Shown here piece after piece: positions 45,156 through 54,393 of a DNA stretch of 64,000 nucleotides. Numbering within the stretch: position 1 is the first letter of the stretch; every line of letters begins with the position of its first letter. This DNA is from Luteimonas gilva (GTDB lineage Bacteria; Pseudomonadota; Gammaproteobacteria; Xanthomonadales; Xanthomonadaceae). The position numbers were made by a program, and so were the translations under genes. The notes under the pieces were generated by a model, which had not been told where the DNA came from, ran no database searches, and was given only the letters and a program-made list of their open reading frames with translations. The stretch spans positions 62,001 through 126,000 of the forward strand of contig NZ_SZUA01000001.1 in the NCBI RefSeq assembly GCF_005239095.1, written 5' to 3'.

Positions 45156-45270
45156 GCCCTCTCCCGCCTGCGGGAGAGGGCTGGGTGAGGGCGCGCGCGA
45201 TCGAAGTTCGCGTCGCGATTTTCTGGAGGAGTTAAAGTCGCTGGGTTCCCGCCTTCGCGGGAATGACGGC
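45156..45270. repeat. Two palindromic repeat elements between dapD and yffB
   Basis: A CCCTCTCCCGC palindrome with its gggtgagggcgcgc tail (45156-45198) is followed by GGGTTCCCGCCTTCGCGGGA plus ATGACGGC (45242-45270), related to 34641-34668. Confidence 0.75.
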
Positions 45271-45296
45271 TGAAAGCAAGGGCGGAAGAGCAAAGC

Positions 45297-45656
45297 ATGA
45301 CGACGATCTACGGACTCTCCAACTGCGATACCACAAAAAAAGCCCGCAAATGGCTCGATCGCTTCGGCGTCGCCCATGCTTTCCTCGACTACCGCGATGA
45401 GCGCCAATCCGCGGAAACGCTGTCGGAATGGGCCAAGCAAGCCGGCGGCTGGGATGCGTTGGTGAACAAGTCCTCGACCACTTGGCGCAATCTGCCGCCG
45501 AACCGCAAGACGCCCGGTTCGGACGCCGAGTGGAAACTGCTGCTGAAGGAATATCCGCAACTGATCCGCCGTCCCGTGGTCGTCACCGACGACGGCAAGA
45601 TGACCCAGGGCTTCAGCGACAACGGCTTCAAGCAGCGTTTCGGCGTCGGAAAATGA
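45297..45656 (+). CDS. yffB: ArsC/Spx-family reductase-like protein YffB
   Basis: 119 residues. Thioredoxin-fold ArsC-like protein with one N-terminal cysteine in [16 protein letters not shown] (Cys10) and the conserved LIRRPVVV segment. The typical genomic position between dapD and dapE is kept, but no role in lysine synthesis is established. Its stop overlaps the dapE start (ATGA). Confidence 0.9.
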   Translation: MTTIYGLSNCDTTKKARKWLDRFGVAHAFLDYRDERQSAETLSEWAKQAGGWDALVNKSSTTWRNLPPNRKTPGSDAEWKLLLKEYPQLIRRPVVVTDDGKMTQGFSDNGFKQRFGVGK

Positions 45657-46801
45657 AAGAAGTCGTCGAGCTGACCAAGGAATTGCTGCTACGGCCGTCG
45701 GTCACGCCCGACGACGCCGGCTGCCAGGCTTTGATCGCCGAGCGCCTGCGGCGCGCCGGTTTTGCCTGCGAATCGCTACGCTTCGGCGACGTCGACAATC
45801 TGTGGGCGACGCACGGCTCCGGCGGCCCGGTGCTGGTGCTGCTCGGCCACACCGACGTGGTGCCGCCCGGGCCGCGCGAAGCTTGGGCCAGCGATCCCTT
45901 CGTGCCGGAAATCCGCGACGGCGCCCTGTACGGCCGCGGCGCGGCGGACATGAAGGGCAGCGTGGCGGCTTTCGTCGTCGCGCTGGAGCGTTTCGTCGCC
46001 ACGCATCCCGACCACGCGGGCACCGTCGCCTTGCTGCTGACCTCCGACGAGGAAGGCGACGCCATCGACGGCGTGCGCCGCGTCGCCGACGCCTTTCGCG
46101 AGCGCGGCGAGAAGATCGACTGGTGCATCACCGGCGAACCGTCTTCGACGGCGAAGTTGGGCGACCTGTTGCGCGTCGGCCGCCGCGGCACGCTGTCGGC
46201 GACGCTGACGGTGCGCGGCGTGCAAGGCCACGTCGCTTATCCGGAAAAAGCGCGCAACCCGATCCACCAGGCGATGCCGGCTTTGGCCGAACTCGCCGCG
46301 CAGCGTTGGGACGAAGGCTACGAGACTTTTCCGCCGACCAGCCTGCAGATCAGCAATGTGCACGCCGGCACCGGCGCCAACAACGTCATCCCGGGCGAGC
46401 TGCAGGTGTTGTTCAACCTGCGCTACAACCCGAATTGGCGCGCGGAGCGTTTGGAACGGCGTTGCGAGGAAGTGCTGAAGGCGCACGGATTGGACTACGC
46501 CATCCGCTGGCAGCGTGGCGGCGAACCGTTCTACACCCCCGAAGGCCCGCTGCGCGCGACCGCGCGCGAGGTGCTCGCGCGGTTCGCAGGCGCCCCGCCG
46601 GAAGAGAGTACCGGCGGCGGGACGTCGGATGCGCGCTTCATCGCGCCGTTGGGGGCGCAGTGCGTGGAGATCGGGCCGGTGAATGCCAGCATCCACAAAG
46701 TCGACGAACAGGTGGCGGTAGCCGATTTGGAGGCATTGCCGGACTTGTACCAGGCCCTCATCGAGCGCCTGTTGACCGGTCCCGGAGCGGGTCCGCGTTA
46801 A
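45653..46801 (+). CDS. dapE: Succinyl-diaminopimelate desuccinylase
   Basis: 382 residues from the ATG at 45653. Dinuclear zinc hydrolase releasing LL-diaminopimelate. Metal motifs are [31 protein letters not shown] and the C-terminal His in NASIHKVDE. Both the lysine branch and the asparagine branch served by the next gene start from aspartate. The gene is followed by the asnB leader. Confidence 0.96.
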   Translation: MKEVVELTKELLLRPSVTPDDAGCQALIAERLRRAGFACESLRFGDVDNLWATHGSGGPVLVLLGHTDVVPPGPREAWASDPFVPEIRDGALYGRGAADMKGSVAAFVVALERFVATHPDHAGTVALLLTSDEEGDAIDGVRRVADAFRERGEKIDWCITGEPSSTAKLGDLLRVGRRGTLSATLTVRGVQGHVAYPEKARNPIHQAMPALAELAAQRWDEGYETFPPTSLQISNVHAGTGANNVIPGELQVLFNLRYNPNWRAERLERRCEEVLKAHGLDYAIRWQRGGEPFYTPEGPLRATAREVLARFAGAPPEESTGGGTSDARFIAPLGAQCVEIGPVNASIHKVDEQVAVADLEALPDLYQALIERLLTGPGAGPR

Positions 46802-46851
46802 TCCCAGGACAGGGCTTGCCAGCCCGCGGGTAAACAGGGTAGGTTGCTTTC

Positions 46852-46944
46852 ATGCGCCGCAACGCCGCCAACGCCCATCGCAATTCGAACCGCAATAACC
46901 TGCGCGCGAATAATCGTGCGCGGAAAACGCGGGTCCGCGACTAG
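46852..46944 (+). CDS. Asparagine-rich leader peptide of asnB
   Basis: A 30-codon ORF from ATG 46852 to TAG 46942-46944, with AGG eight bases before the start. Asn is encoded at codons 4, 7, 11, 13, 15, 16, 20 and 21, that is 8 of 30 residues; the remainder is mainly Arg (9) and Ala. The stop lies 91 bases before the asnB start, and an intrinsic terminator sits in between. A short ORF dense in codons for the amino acid made by the following enzyme is the hallmark of ribosome-mediated attenuation. It is too short to suggest any function for the peptide itself. Confidence 0.85.
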   Translation: MRRNAANAHRNSNRNNLRANNRARKTRVRD

Positions 46945-46998
46945 GCAAGGCAGCACCAGCCCATCGTCCGAAACCCGCGTCCCAGACGCGGGTTTTTT
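46919..46998 (+). promoter_or_regulatory. Asparagine-responsive transcription attenuator (competing hairpins)
   Basis: Three mutually exclusive pairings are visible. (1) CGCGGA 46919-46924 with TCCGCG 46934-46939, immediately after the last Asn pair. (2) An antiterminator: ACGCGGGT 46927-46934 with ACCCGCGT 46973-46980. (3) The terminator stem 46971-46995. ACGCGGGT occurs twice, in the leader ORF and in the right terminator arm, so the two compete for the same partner. A ribosome stalled at codons 20-21 (46909-46914) would cover the first stem and free segment 46927-46934, giving read-through. A ribosome at the stop codon would cover that segment and allow termination. Confidence 0.8.
46971..46998 (+). 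terminator. Intrinsic terminator of the asnB attenuator
   Basis: A perfect 10-bp stem AAACCCGCGT/ACGCGGGTTT with a five-base CCCAG loop ends in a run of six T (46993-46998). It lies 38 bases before the asnB start and would also block read-through from dapE. Confidence 0.93.
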
Positions 46999-47035
46999 CG
47001 TTTCAGGCCTTCCACTTTCGAATCAGGAGTCTTCC

Positions 47036-48724
47036 ATGTGTTCCATCCTCGGCATATTCGGCCTGCAACCGGGCGACGACGCCGGCGCGCTGCGACGGCA
47101 GGCGCTGGAGTTGTCGCAGAAGCAGCGGCATCGCGGTCCCGACTGGAGCGGGGTGTACATGGACGATGGCGCGATCCTGGTGCACGAGCGCCTGGCCATC
47201 GTCGATCCGGCCGGCGGCTCGCAACCGCTGCGCTCGTCCGACGGCGAGTTGGTTCTCGCGGTGAACGGGGAAATCTACAACCATCGCGAACTGAAGAAGG
47301 AATTGAAGCAGGCGTACGCCTTCCAAACGGGTTCGGACTGCGAAGTCATCAACGCCTTGTACCGCGAAGACGCGCCGGAATCCTTCCTCAACCGACTCAA
47401 CGGCATCTTCGCCTTCGCGCTCTGGGACAAGTCGCGCGAACGGGTGATCGTGGCGCGCGATCCGATCGGCGTGTGCCCGCTGTATTGGGGCCACGATCGC
47501 GAAGGCCGGCTGTGCGTGGCCTCGGAAATGAAGGCCCTGGCCGGCATCTGCGCCGATGTCGCCCAATTCCCGCCCGGCCATTGGTACGACAGCGCCAGCG
47601 GCAAATTGCAGAAGTACTACGCGAAAGCCTGGCGCGATTACGGCGCCGTGCAAGGCGTGGAAGTGTCGCCGCAAGAACTGCGCGAGGCCTTCGAACGCGC
47701 CGTGCACCGGCAATTGATGACCGACGTGCCCTACGGCGTTCTGCTGTCCGGAGGTTTGGATTCGTCGCTGGTCGCGGCCTGCGCGGCGCGGTTCGCCCGC
47801 ATGCGCGTGGAAGAGGACGATGCGTCCGAAGCTTGGTGGCCGCGCTTGCATTCGTTCGCGATCGGCCTGGAAGGTTCGCCCGATTTGGCCGCGGCCGAAA
47901 TCGCCGCGGCGGCGCTCGGCACCGTGCATCACGGCTTCAAATACAGCTTCGAGGAAGGCCTGGACGCGCTGCCGGAAGTGATCCGCCATATCGAGACCTA
48001 CGACGTCACCACCATCCGCGCTTCGACGCCGATGTACCTGCTGGCGCGACGGATCAAGGCGATGGGCGTGAAGATGGTGCTGTCGGGCGAGGGTTCGGAC
48101 GAGATCTTCGGCGGCTACCTCTATTTCCACAAAGCGCCGAACGCGCGCGAATTCCACGAGGAATTGGTGCGCAAGCTGGACGCGCTGTACAACTACGATT
48201 GCCTGCGCGCGAACAAGTCGATGATGGCCTGGGGCGTAGAGCCGCGCGTCCCGTTCCTGGACGTGGAATTCCTGGACGTGGCGATGCGGATGGATGCGCA
48301 ACACAAGATGGTCGATAAGAGCGGAGCCGGCAAGAGACGCATCGAAAAAGCGGTGCTGCGCGAAGCCTTCGAAGGCTATCTGCCCGATTCGATCCTGTGG
48401 CGGCAGAAGGAACAGTTCAGCGACGGCGTCGGCTACGGCTGGATCGACGGCCTGAAGGCGCATGCCGAAAAGCGCGTCAGCGATCGCGAGCTGGCAGCGG
48501 CGGACAAACGCTTCCCAATCAACCCGCCGCAGACCAAAGAAGCGTATTTCTACCGCACGCTGTTCGAACGAGCGTTCCCGGGAACGGCTTGTGCGGAAAC
48601 GGTGCCGGGCGGCAAGTCGATCGCTTGCTCGTCGCCGGCAGCGATCGCTTGGGATGCGAGTTTCGCGGCGGCGGCCGACCCGTCTGGTCGGGCTATCGCA
48701 GGCGTCCACAACGCGGCGCTCTGA
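47036..48724 (+). CDS. asnB: Asparagine synthase B, glutamine-hydrolysing
   Basis: 562 residues from the ATG at 47036, with AGGAG six bases upstream. Converts aspartate, ATP and glutamine to asparagine. Cys2 (MCSILGIFG) is the glutaminase nucleophile after Met removal; RHRGPDWSG and NGEIYNH belong to the N-terminal amidotransferase domain (about 1-190). The synthetase domain has the PP-loop SGGLDSS and GEGSDEIFGGY. Close in length and motifs to E. coli AsnB (554). A short Ala/Ser-rich segment makes up the last residues. Confidence 0.96.
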   Translation: MCSILGIFGLQPGDDAGALRRQALELSQKQRHRGPDWSGVYMDDGAILVHERLAIVDPAGGSQPLRSSDGELVLAVNGEIYNHRELKKELKQAYAFQTGSDCEVINALYREDAPESFLNRLNGIFAFALWDKSRERVIVARDPIGVCPLYWGHDREGRLCVASEMKALAGICADVAQFPPGHWYDSASGKLQKYYAKAWRDYGAVQGVEVSPQELREAFERAVHRQLMTDVPYGVLLSGGLDSSLVAACAARFARMRVEEDDASEAWWPRLHSFAIGLEGSPDLAAAEIAAAALGTVHHGFKYSFEEGLDALPEVIRHIETYDVTTIRASTPMYLLARRIKAMGVKMVLSGEGSDEIFGGYLYFHKAPNAREFHEELVRKLDALYNYDCLRANKSMMAWGVEPRVPFLDVEFLDVAMRMDAQHKMVDKSGAGKRRIEKAVLREAFEGYLPDSILWRQKEQFSDGVGYGWIDGLKAHAEKRVSDRELAAADKRFPINPPQTKEAYFYRTLFERAFPGTACAETVPGGKSIACSSPAAIAWDASFAAAADPSGRAIAGVHNAAL

Positions 48725-48765
48725 GGTTTTGTAGAGCGGGGCTTGTTCGGCTGCTCCTGTTTTTC

Positions 48766-48855
48766 GTAGAAGCGGCTTTAGCCGCGAGTTTTTTCGTCAA
48801 ATCGCGACGACGCAAGGATTTGGAGGAAAAGCTCGCGGCTAAAGCCGCTCCTATA
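48766..48855. repeat. Intergenic inverted repeat, AGCGGCTTTAGCCGCGAG type
   Basis: Fourth copy of the family at 11541, with a slightly degraded left end; lies between the convergent asnB and acylase genes. Confidence 0.8.
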
Positions 48856-48864
48856 CAAGCTCAG

Positions 48865-51243
48865 CTAGCGTGCGGGCTTGAGGGTCAGCGTGTATTCGGT
48901 TTTCCCCGGCAAGAACGGCGTCGGCCGCCCGTGCACCCAATCCTCGTGCCCCGCGCCCCAGAACGGCGACAAGAAATGCCCGCTCTGTCCGCCCGGCATA
49001 TGCACGATGCCGTCGGCTTCGTGCCCGGGCGAAACCACCATGCGTTCCGATGCGCCGAAGGCCGGCCCTTGCACGCGCGGCATCGCGCCGTCGCCGGGCA
49101 GAAGATCGGGTGGCATGCATAGTAGGCGCTTGCCGATCAGCGGGATGGCTTTTGCCAGCGGATGGCAGATCGCGGCGGTGTTCTGCTCGCCCCAGTTGCG
49201 CTGCGCCAATGGTCCTTGCTTGGCGAGCGTATCGCGGACTTCTTGCGCCGCATCTTCGAACAAGGCACCCCACGACGGATAACGACGCGAAAGCAGATGC
49301 GTGGGCCGCTGCGAGACCAAGGGCCAAGCGATGCCTTCCAACTGGCCCAGGTCGGGCGCCTCGTACCGGTCGCCGAGCGCTGCCTGCGCCGGCGCGAGCA
49401 GGCCTTCGGCGATCCGCGCATGCACGGCCAGGCGCCAGGCGCGGACGATGCGGTAGCTCACCGATTGCGGCGAGGCGCGGCCTTCCCAATGTTCGGCGGC
49501 TGTGGCCAATTCGCGCATCGCCGGCGTGCGGCCGCGCGCGGCTTGCTCGCGCAGCAGCGTCCACCAAGGCGTCAGCAACAACGCGCGGTCGTCGAGCTGG
49601 ATCGCGAGCAGATCGCGTTCGGAAAGCGAGGATCTCGCGAACAAACCGTCGCGGATCTGTTTCGCGCGCGCACCGAGGGCATAGCCGCTATCGCCGACTT
49701 GGTTTAAGGCGCCGTCGTCGAGCAAGCGGTTGTTGGCGCTCCACAGGCGTCCGGAAGCGGGGTCGGGCAGTTGCGGCAAATCGACGCTGCGCGGCGCCCA
49801 AGCGCTGCATTGGGACGGCGGCGTAAACCCTGCGCCGTCGGCCACCGTCATCGAAGCGGGGCATGTGTTTTCCCGCGCCGGCAAAGCGCCGAGCAGACGC
49901 CAAGCGATACGGCCCGCGCCGTCGGCGACCAGCAGATTCTGCGCAGGGATCGCGACCCGGTCGGCGATCCGCAACGCCGCATCCACCGAATCCGCCTTGG
50001 CCAAGCCGGACAGGTTGAGATTCAAGCCCTCCGGTCTCTGCGCCACCCAACGCAAGGAATAGAGAGTGCCGTCGGCGTCCTTGTGGAGTACCGGACCCCA
50101 ATCCGTTTCTTCAATCCTGAAATCGTATGCCGGTGCGCCGGCGATCTCGATCTTCTCGTGCGCAGTGCGCACCTGCGCGCAGGTTTGCGGCGCGGCGTCG
50201 CCCGAGCAGGGCCGCGCGCGCATCCAATCCATCGTATCGACATAGCCGTTGGTGAAAGCCCAGGCGATATGTCCGTTGCTGCCGACGATGATCGCCGGCT
50301 GCCCCGGCAGGCTGAACCCGGCGATGTCGACTTTGCCTCCGGGCGCGTCGGCGGCGGCGTAACGCAGGCGTACGCGGAACCAGATGTTGGGCGCGCGCAG
50401 GCCCAAATGCATATCGTCGGCGACGATCGCACGGCCGTCTTGGGTCAGCGCGCCCGCGACCGCGAAATTGTTGCTGCCCGGCGCATCGCCGCCGCTCGCC
50501 GCACCGGGCCCCGGTCCGGTCGGTCGGGGCAGTTTGCGCAGATCGACTTGATCGGGGCCCGGCAGCGTCGCATCGCCGCGCGCCCGTCCCATCAAAGGCG
50601 CGTCCCAGCGCGTGCCGTCGCGGACGATCAAATCGAACAACGCAGGCGGCAGATGCGGCTTGATCCGCCACAAGGCGAATTCGCGCGCATCGCTCGCGTC
50701 CTGCAGATCGAAATACATCGCGTATCCGGTCAGCAGCGAGTCTACGGGTTGCCAGGGCTCGGGTTCGGCGCGCAGCGGCAGATAAGGCCAGGGGCGCGCC
50801 TTCAAGGCGTGGAGGCCTTCGTTCGCGCCTTCGGCATAAGCGCGCAGCTGCGGCAATTTATCGCCCGCGATCGCGTCCAGGTGCTCGGTGGCGCGAGCGC
50901 GCATGCGGTGGATGCGGTGCCGCTTGTCGGTATCCAGCGCGATCGGTCCGAACAATTCCGACAATTCGCCGGCCGCTGTTCGCCGCATCAAATCCATCTC
51001 GAAGAAGCGTTCCTGCGCATGCACGTAGCCGAGCGCGCGCATGGCGTCGGTTTCGTTGGCGGCGTCGATGGTGACCACGCCCAGACGGTCGCGCTGGACC
51101 GTGACGGGCGCGGACAAGCCCCGCAGCGCCCATTCGCCTTCCAGTTTCGGCAGGCTGGCGCGCAGCGATAGCCATACCGTGATTACGGCCGCCAAGACGA
51201 TCAGGACCAACAGCAGCGCGATGCGCTTCAGCCAACGGACCAT
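48865..51243 (-). CDS. Penicillin acylase family protein
   Basis: 792 residues. An N-terminal hydrophobic anchor or signal (about 5-27) places it in the periplasm. Penicillin amidase (S45, Ntn-hydrolase) domain organisation: alpha-chain region about 35-240, then GSNNF with the predicted autoprocessing nucleophile Ser257. The beta chain follows, with MHLGLRAPNIWF and GSNGHIAWAFTNG. Members hydrolyse beta-lactam side chains, acyl-homoserine lactones or other amides; the substrate cannot be read from sequence. It is a single-gene unit downstream of an uncoupled tpm. Confidence 0.92.
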   Translation of the reverse strand: MVRWLKRIALLLVLIVLAAVITVWLSLRASLPKLEGEWALRGLSAPVTVQRDRLGVVTIDAANETDAMRALGYVHAQERFFEMDLMRRTAAGELSELFGPIALDTDKRHRIHRMRARATEHLDAIAGDKLPQLRAYAEGANEGLHALKARPWPYLPLRAEPEPWQPVDSLLTGYAMYFDLQDASDAREFALWRIKPHLPPALFDLIVRDGTRWDAPLMGRARGDATLPGPDQVDLRKLPRPTGPGPGAASGGDAPGSNNFAVAGALTQDGRAIVADDMHLGLRAPNIWFRVRLRYAAADAPGGKVDIAGFSLPGQPAIIVGSNGHIAWAFTNGYVDTMDWMRARPCSGDAAPQTCAQVRTAHEKIEIAGAPAYDFRIEETDWGPVLHKDADGTLYSLRWVAQRPEGLNLNLSGLAKADSVDAALRIADRVAIPAQNLLVADGAGRIAWRLLGALPARENTCPASMTVADGAGFTPPSQCSAWAPRSVDLPQLPDPASGRLWSANNRLLDDGALNQVGDSGYALGARAKQIRDGLFARSSLSERDLLAIQLDDRALLLTPWWTLLREQAARGRTPAMRELATAAEHWEGRASPQSVSYRIVRAWRLAVHARIAEGLLAPAQAALGDRYEAPDLGQLEGIAWPLVSQRPTHLLSRRYPSWGALFEDAAQEVRDTLAKQGPLAQRNWGEQNTAAICHPLAKAIPLIGKRLLCMPPDLLPGDGAMPRVQGPAFGASERMVVSPGHEADGIVHMPGGQSGHFLSPFWGAGHEDWVHGRPTPFLPGKTEYTLTLKPAR

Positions 51244-51307
51244 GCGGGCCTCCCCGAGCCGGATCGGGCCATTGTAGGGGAGCGAGGCGATTCGCCGCGG
51301 CGCCGGT

Positions 51308-51991
51308 TCAGCCGCGTTCGGACACCTGCCGCGTATTCCAGCGTTCCAGCCGATACGCCGCCGTGGTCAATGCGGTCACGCCTTCTTCGCGGAATGCGAT
51401 CTGCGTATCGATGATGTCCTTGCGCTCCAACGGTTCGATCCGCCAATCGCGTTCGAACAAGGCGCGCACCTCCGCTTCGACGACGGAGAAAGGCGGGCCG
51501 GCTTTCTCGTATTGCGGGTATTCGAGCGTGATCAGCAGCCCGCGGCAGCCGTCGGGCAGCTTCGAATACAGGTTGGCGGCATAGCGGCGGCGCATCGAAG
51601 CGGGCAGGGCGATCAGTGCCGCGCGGTCGAACACGCCGACGCAATCGGCCAGTGTCTCCGCGTCCAATGCGAAGGCGTCCCCCAGAATCAGTTCGATCGC
51701 GCCGGCGACGTAATGGCGGCCGTAGCGCGATTCTGAAATCGACGGCGTCAGCCGGTTTTCGACGAAGAACTGCTCCACCGCCAACGGCGACAACTCGACG
51801 CCCAGCACGCGATGGCCGCGCGCCGCCAGCCAGAGCATGTCCAGCGACTTTCCGGCCAACGGGACGAAGACGCGACCGCCGCTCGGCACTTCCGCGGCGT
51901 TCCAGTGCGCTTCCAGCAGCGGCGTGGCGCGGTCCTGATGGAAGCCGATTTGTCCGTCGTGCCAGCGTTTTTGCCAGAAATCCGCGTCCAT
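51308..51991 (-). CDS. tpm: Thiopurine S-methyltransferase family protein
   Basis: 227 residues. SAM-dependent methyltransferase starting MDADFWQKRWHDGQIGFHQ, with RVFVPLAGKSLDMLWLAARGH and the GVELSPLAVEQFF motif. Bacterial members methylate selenium and tellurium compounds and can confer tellurite resistance. It is located between parC and the acylase gene, all in the same direction. Confidence 0.93.
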   Translation of the reverse strand: MDADFWQKRWHDGQIGFHQDRATPLLEAHWNAAEVPSGGRVFVPLAGKSLDMLWLAARGHRVLGVELSPLAVEQFFVENRLTPSISESRYGRHYVAGAIELILGDAFALDAETLADCVGVFDRAALIALPASMRRRYAANLYSKLPDGCRGLLITLEYPQYEKAGPPFSVVEAEVRALFERDWRIEPLERKDIIDTQIAFREEGVTALTTAAYRLERWNTRQVSERG

Positions 51992-52043
51992 GTGCTTTGC
52001 GCCCGTTCGATATTCGTGTCTTAAGAGTTAAGGCCGCCGGCTG

Positions 52044-54287
52044 TCATTCGACATAAAGGCCGTCCACCTTCTGCCAACCCCTAGGCAGCAAGCCGCCCCG
52101 CGAAGCCCGCGCTCCGACATAGTCGTCCAATTCCTTGAACGACAGCGACATCGTCCGCGCGCCGGATTTCACCGACAGCGTGCCGCCCGGCGGCACCACC
52201 GCGATCGCGACGACGCGTTCGGTGCCGCGCTTGGCTTTGGGGATCTCGATGATCTTGTTGCCTTTGCCCTTGTCGAGTTCGGGCAGTTCCGACACCGGGA
52301 AGGCGAGCAGATGGCCGGCGCTGGTGACGGCGACGATGCGGTCCTTGCCCGAATCGCCGATCGGTGCCGGTTGCACCACCTTCGCGCCGGGCGTCAGCGA
52401 CAGCATCGCCTTGCCGGCTTTCTGCCGGCCGGTCAGATTCTCGAAGCGGGTGACGAAGCCGTAGCCGTGCGAAGAAGCGAGCACGAAGCGAGTGTCGTTG
52501 TCGCCGGTGGCCAGCGCCTGGAACGAGGCGCCGGCAGCGGGCGAGAAGCGTCCAGTCAGCGGCTCGCCGTTGCCGCGCGCCGACGGCAGCGAATGCGCCA
52601 ACGTCGAGTAACTGCGGCCCGCGGAATCGAGGAAGGCGACCTGCTGCGTGCTGCGGCCCTTGACCGCGGCCAGCAACGCATCGCCGTCGCGGTAGGACAG
52701 CGAAGCCGCATCCACATCGTGGCCCTTAGCGGCGCGAATCCAGCCTTTTTCGCTCAGCACGACCGTGGTCGGTTCGCTGGCGACGAGCTCCGTCTCGTCC
52801 AGCGCCTGCGCGGCTTCGCGCGCGACCAGCGGCGAACGGCGCGCGTCGCCGAATTTCTTGGCGTCGGCCAGCAGCTCGTCCTTGATCAGCTTTTTCAATT
52901 TCGCTTTGCTGCCGAGGATGGCCATCAAGCGGTCGCGCTCGCTGTCCAGCTCGTCCTGTTCGCCGCGGATCTTCATTTCCTCCAGCCGGGCCAGCTGTTT
53001 CAGCTTGGTGTCGAGTATGTAGTCGGCTTGGTCCTCGCTCAGGTCGAAGCGCGCGATCAGTGCGGCCTTCGGCTCGTCTTCGCTGCGGATGATCCGGATC
53101 ACTTCGTCCAAGTTGAGGAAGGCGACCAGCAGGCCTTCCAACAGGTGCAGCCGGCGTTCGACCTTCTCGAGCCGATGGCTCAGACGCTTGGTGACCGTTT
53201 CGCTGCGGAACACCAGCCATTCGGCCAGGATCGACTTGAGGTTCTTGACCTGCGGGCGGCCGTCCAGGCCGATCACGTTCAAGTTGACGCGATAGCTCTT
53301 TTCCAGATCGGTCGTCGCGAACAGGTGCCCCATGAGCTGTTCGACGTCGACGCGATTCGAGCGCGGCACCAGCACCACCCGCACCGGATTGGCGTGGTCG
53401 GATTCGTCGCGCAGGTCCTCCAGCCAGGGCAGCTTCTTGGCGCGCATCTGCGCGGCGATCTGCTCGATCACTTTCGAAGGCGACACCTGGTAGGGCAGCG
53501 CGGTGACGACGATGTTCTGGCCGTCCTTGGCGAAGGTGGCGCGGGCGCGCACGCTGCCGTTGCCGGTCTGGTACATCGACAGCAGATCGGCGGCGGGCGT
53601 GATGATCTCGGCCGTGGTCGGATAATCGGGGCCGCGCACGTGCTCGCACAGGTCGCGCACGCTGGCGTCCGGGTCGTCGAGCAAGCGCACGCAGGCGCTG
53701 ACGATCTCGTTCAAATTGTGCGGCGGCACGTCGGTGGCCATGCCGACCGCGATGCCGGTGGTGCCGTTGAGCAACAGATGCGGCAGCCGCGCCGGGAGCC
53801 AAGTCGGTTCTTCGAGCGTGCCGTCGAAGTTGGGCGTCCAGTCGACCGTGCCCTGGCCCAATTCGCCGAGCAGGACTTCGGCGATGGGCGTCAGCTTGGA
53901 TTCGGTGTAGCGCATCGCCGCGAAAGATTTCGGATCGTCCGGCGAACCGAAGTTGCCCTGGCCTTCGATCAGCGGATAGCGGTACGAGAACGGCTGCGCC
54001 ATCAGCACCAGCGCTTCGTAGCAGGCGCTGTCGCCGTGAGGATGGTACTTGCCGATCACGTCGCCCACCGTGCGCGCCGATTTCTTCGGCTTCGCGGCGG
54101 CGTTCAAACCGAGTTCGCTCATCGAATAGATGATGCGCCGCTGCACCGGCTTCAGGCCGTCGCCGAGGAAGGGCAGGGCGCGGTCCAGCACCACGTACAT
54201 CGAATAGTCGAGATAGGCGCGCTCGGCGTATTCGCGCAGCGGGATCTGTTCGAAGCCGTGGAAGACGGGGCGTACGGGGTCGGTCAT
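52044..54287 (-). CDS. parC: DNA topoisomerase IV subunit A
   Basis: 747 residues from the ATG at 54287. Decatenates daughter chromosomes with ParE. The catalytic Tyr127 follows Arg126 in [10 protein letters not shown]. The quinolone-resistance-determining region reads [10 protein letters not shown], with Ser87 and Glu91 at the positions of E. coli Ser80 and Glu84, i.e. the wild-type susceptible residues. The C-terminal part is a six-bladed-pinwheel type DNA-wrapping domain (about 490-747). A terminator hairpin ends 19 bases upstream of the ATG and no clear Shine-Dalgarno is visible. Confidence 0.97.
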   Translation of the reverse strand: MTDPVRPVFHGFEQIPLREYAERAYLDYSMYVVLDRALPFLGDGLKPVQRRIIYSMSELGLNAAAKPKKSARTVGDVIGKYHPHGDSACYEALVLMAQPFSYRYPLIEGQGNFGSPDDPKSFAAMRYTESKLTPIAEVLLGELGQGTVDWTPNFDGTLEEPTWLPARLPHLLLNGTTGIAVGMATDVPPHNLNEIVSACVRLLDDPDASVRDLCEHVRGPDYPTTAEIITPAADLLSMYQTGNGSVRARATFAKDGQNIVVTALPYQVSPSKVIEQIAAQMRAKKLPWLEDLRDESDHANPVRVVLVPRSNRVDVEQLMGHLFATTDLEKSYRVNLNVIGLDGRPQVKNLKSILAEWLVFRSETVTKRLSHRLEKVERRLHLLEGLLVAFLNLDEVIRIIRSEDEPKAALIARFDLSEDQADYILDTKLKQLARLEEMKIRGEQDELDSERDRLMAILGSKAKLKKLIKDELLADAKKFGDARRSPLVAREAAQALDETELVASEPTTVVLSEKGWIRAAKGHDVDAASLSYRDGDALLAAVKGRSTQQVAFLDSAGRSYSTLAHSLPSARGNGEPLTGRFSPAAGASFQALATGDNDTRFVLASSHGYGFVTRFENLTGRQKAGKAMLSLTPGAKVVQPAPIGDSGKDRIVAVTSAGHLLAFPVSELPELDKGKGNKIIEIPKAKRGTERVVAIAVVPPGGTLSVKSGARTMSLSFKELDDYVGARASRGGLLPRGWQKVDGLYVE

Positions 54288-54306
54288 GTCGCGGGGGTCG
54301 TCTCGA

Positions 54307-54335
54307 TGAAGAAAGCCCCGCAATTATGCGGGGCT
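54307..54335 (-). terminator. Intrinsic terminator between wza-like gene and parC
   Basis: Stem AGCCCCGC (54314-54321)/GCGGGGCT (54328-54335) with a six-base loop, followed on the minus strand by TTTCTTC. It ends the exopolysaccharide transcripts immediately before parC. Confidence 0.85.
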
Positions 54336-54393
54336 CCGTCACGTCTGGACAGCCTAGCGACCGCCGGCCGGGCGCGCCGGCGGTGGGGATCGC

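Noticed and set aside
46844-47035. asnB extended upstream to a start at 46844
   Set aside because: This would bury the nucleophile Cys2 inside the protein; the glutaminase domain requires Cys directly after the initiator Met, so the start is 47036.
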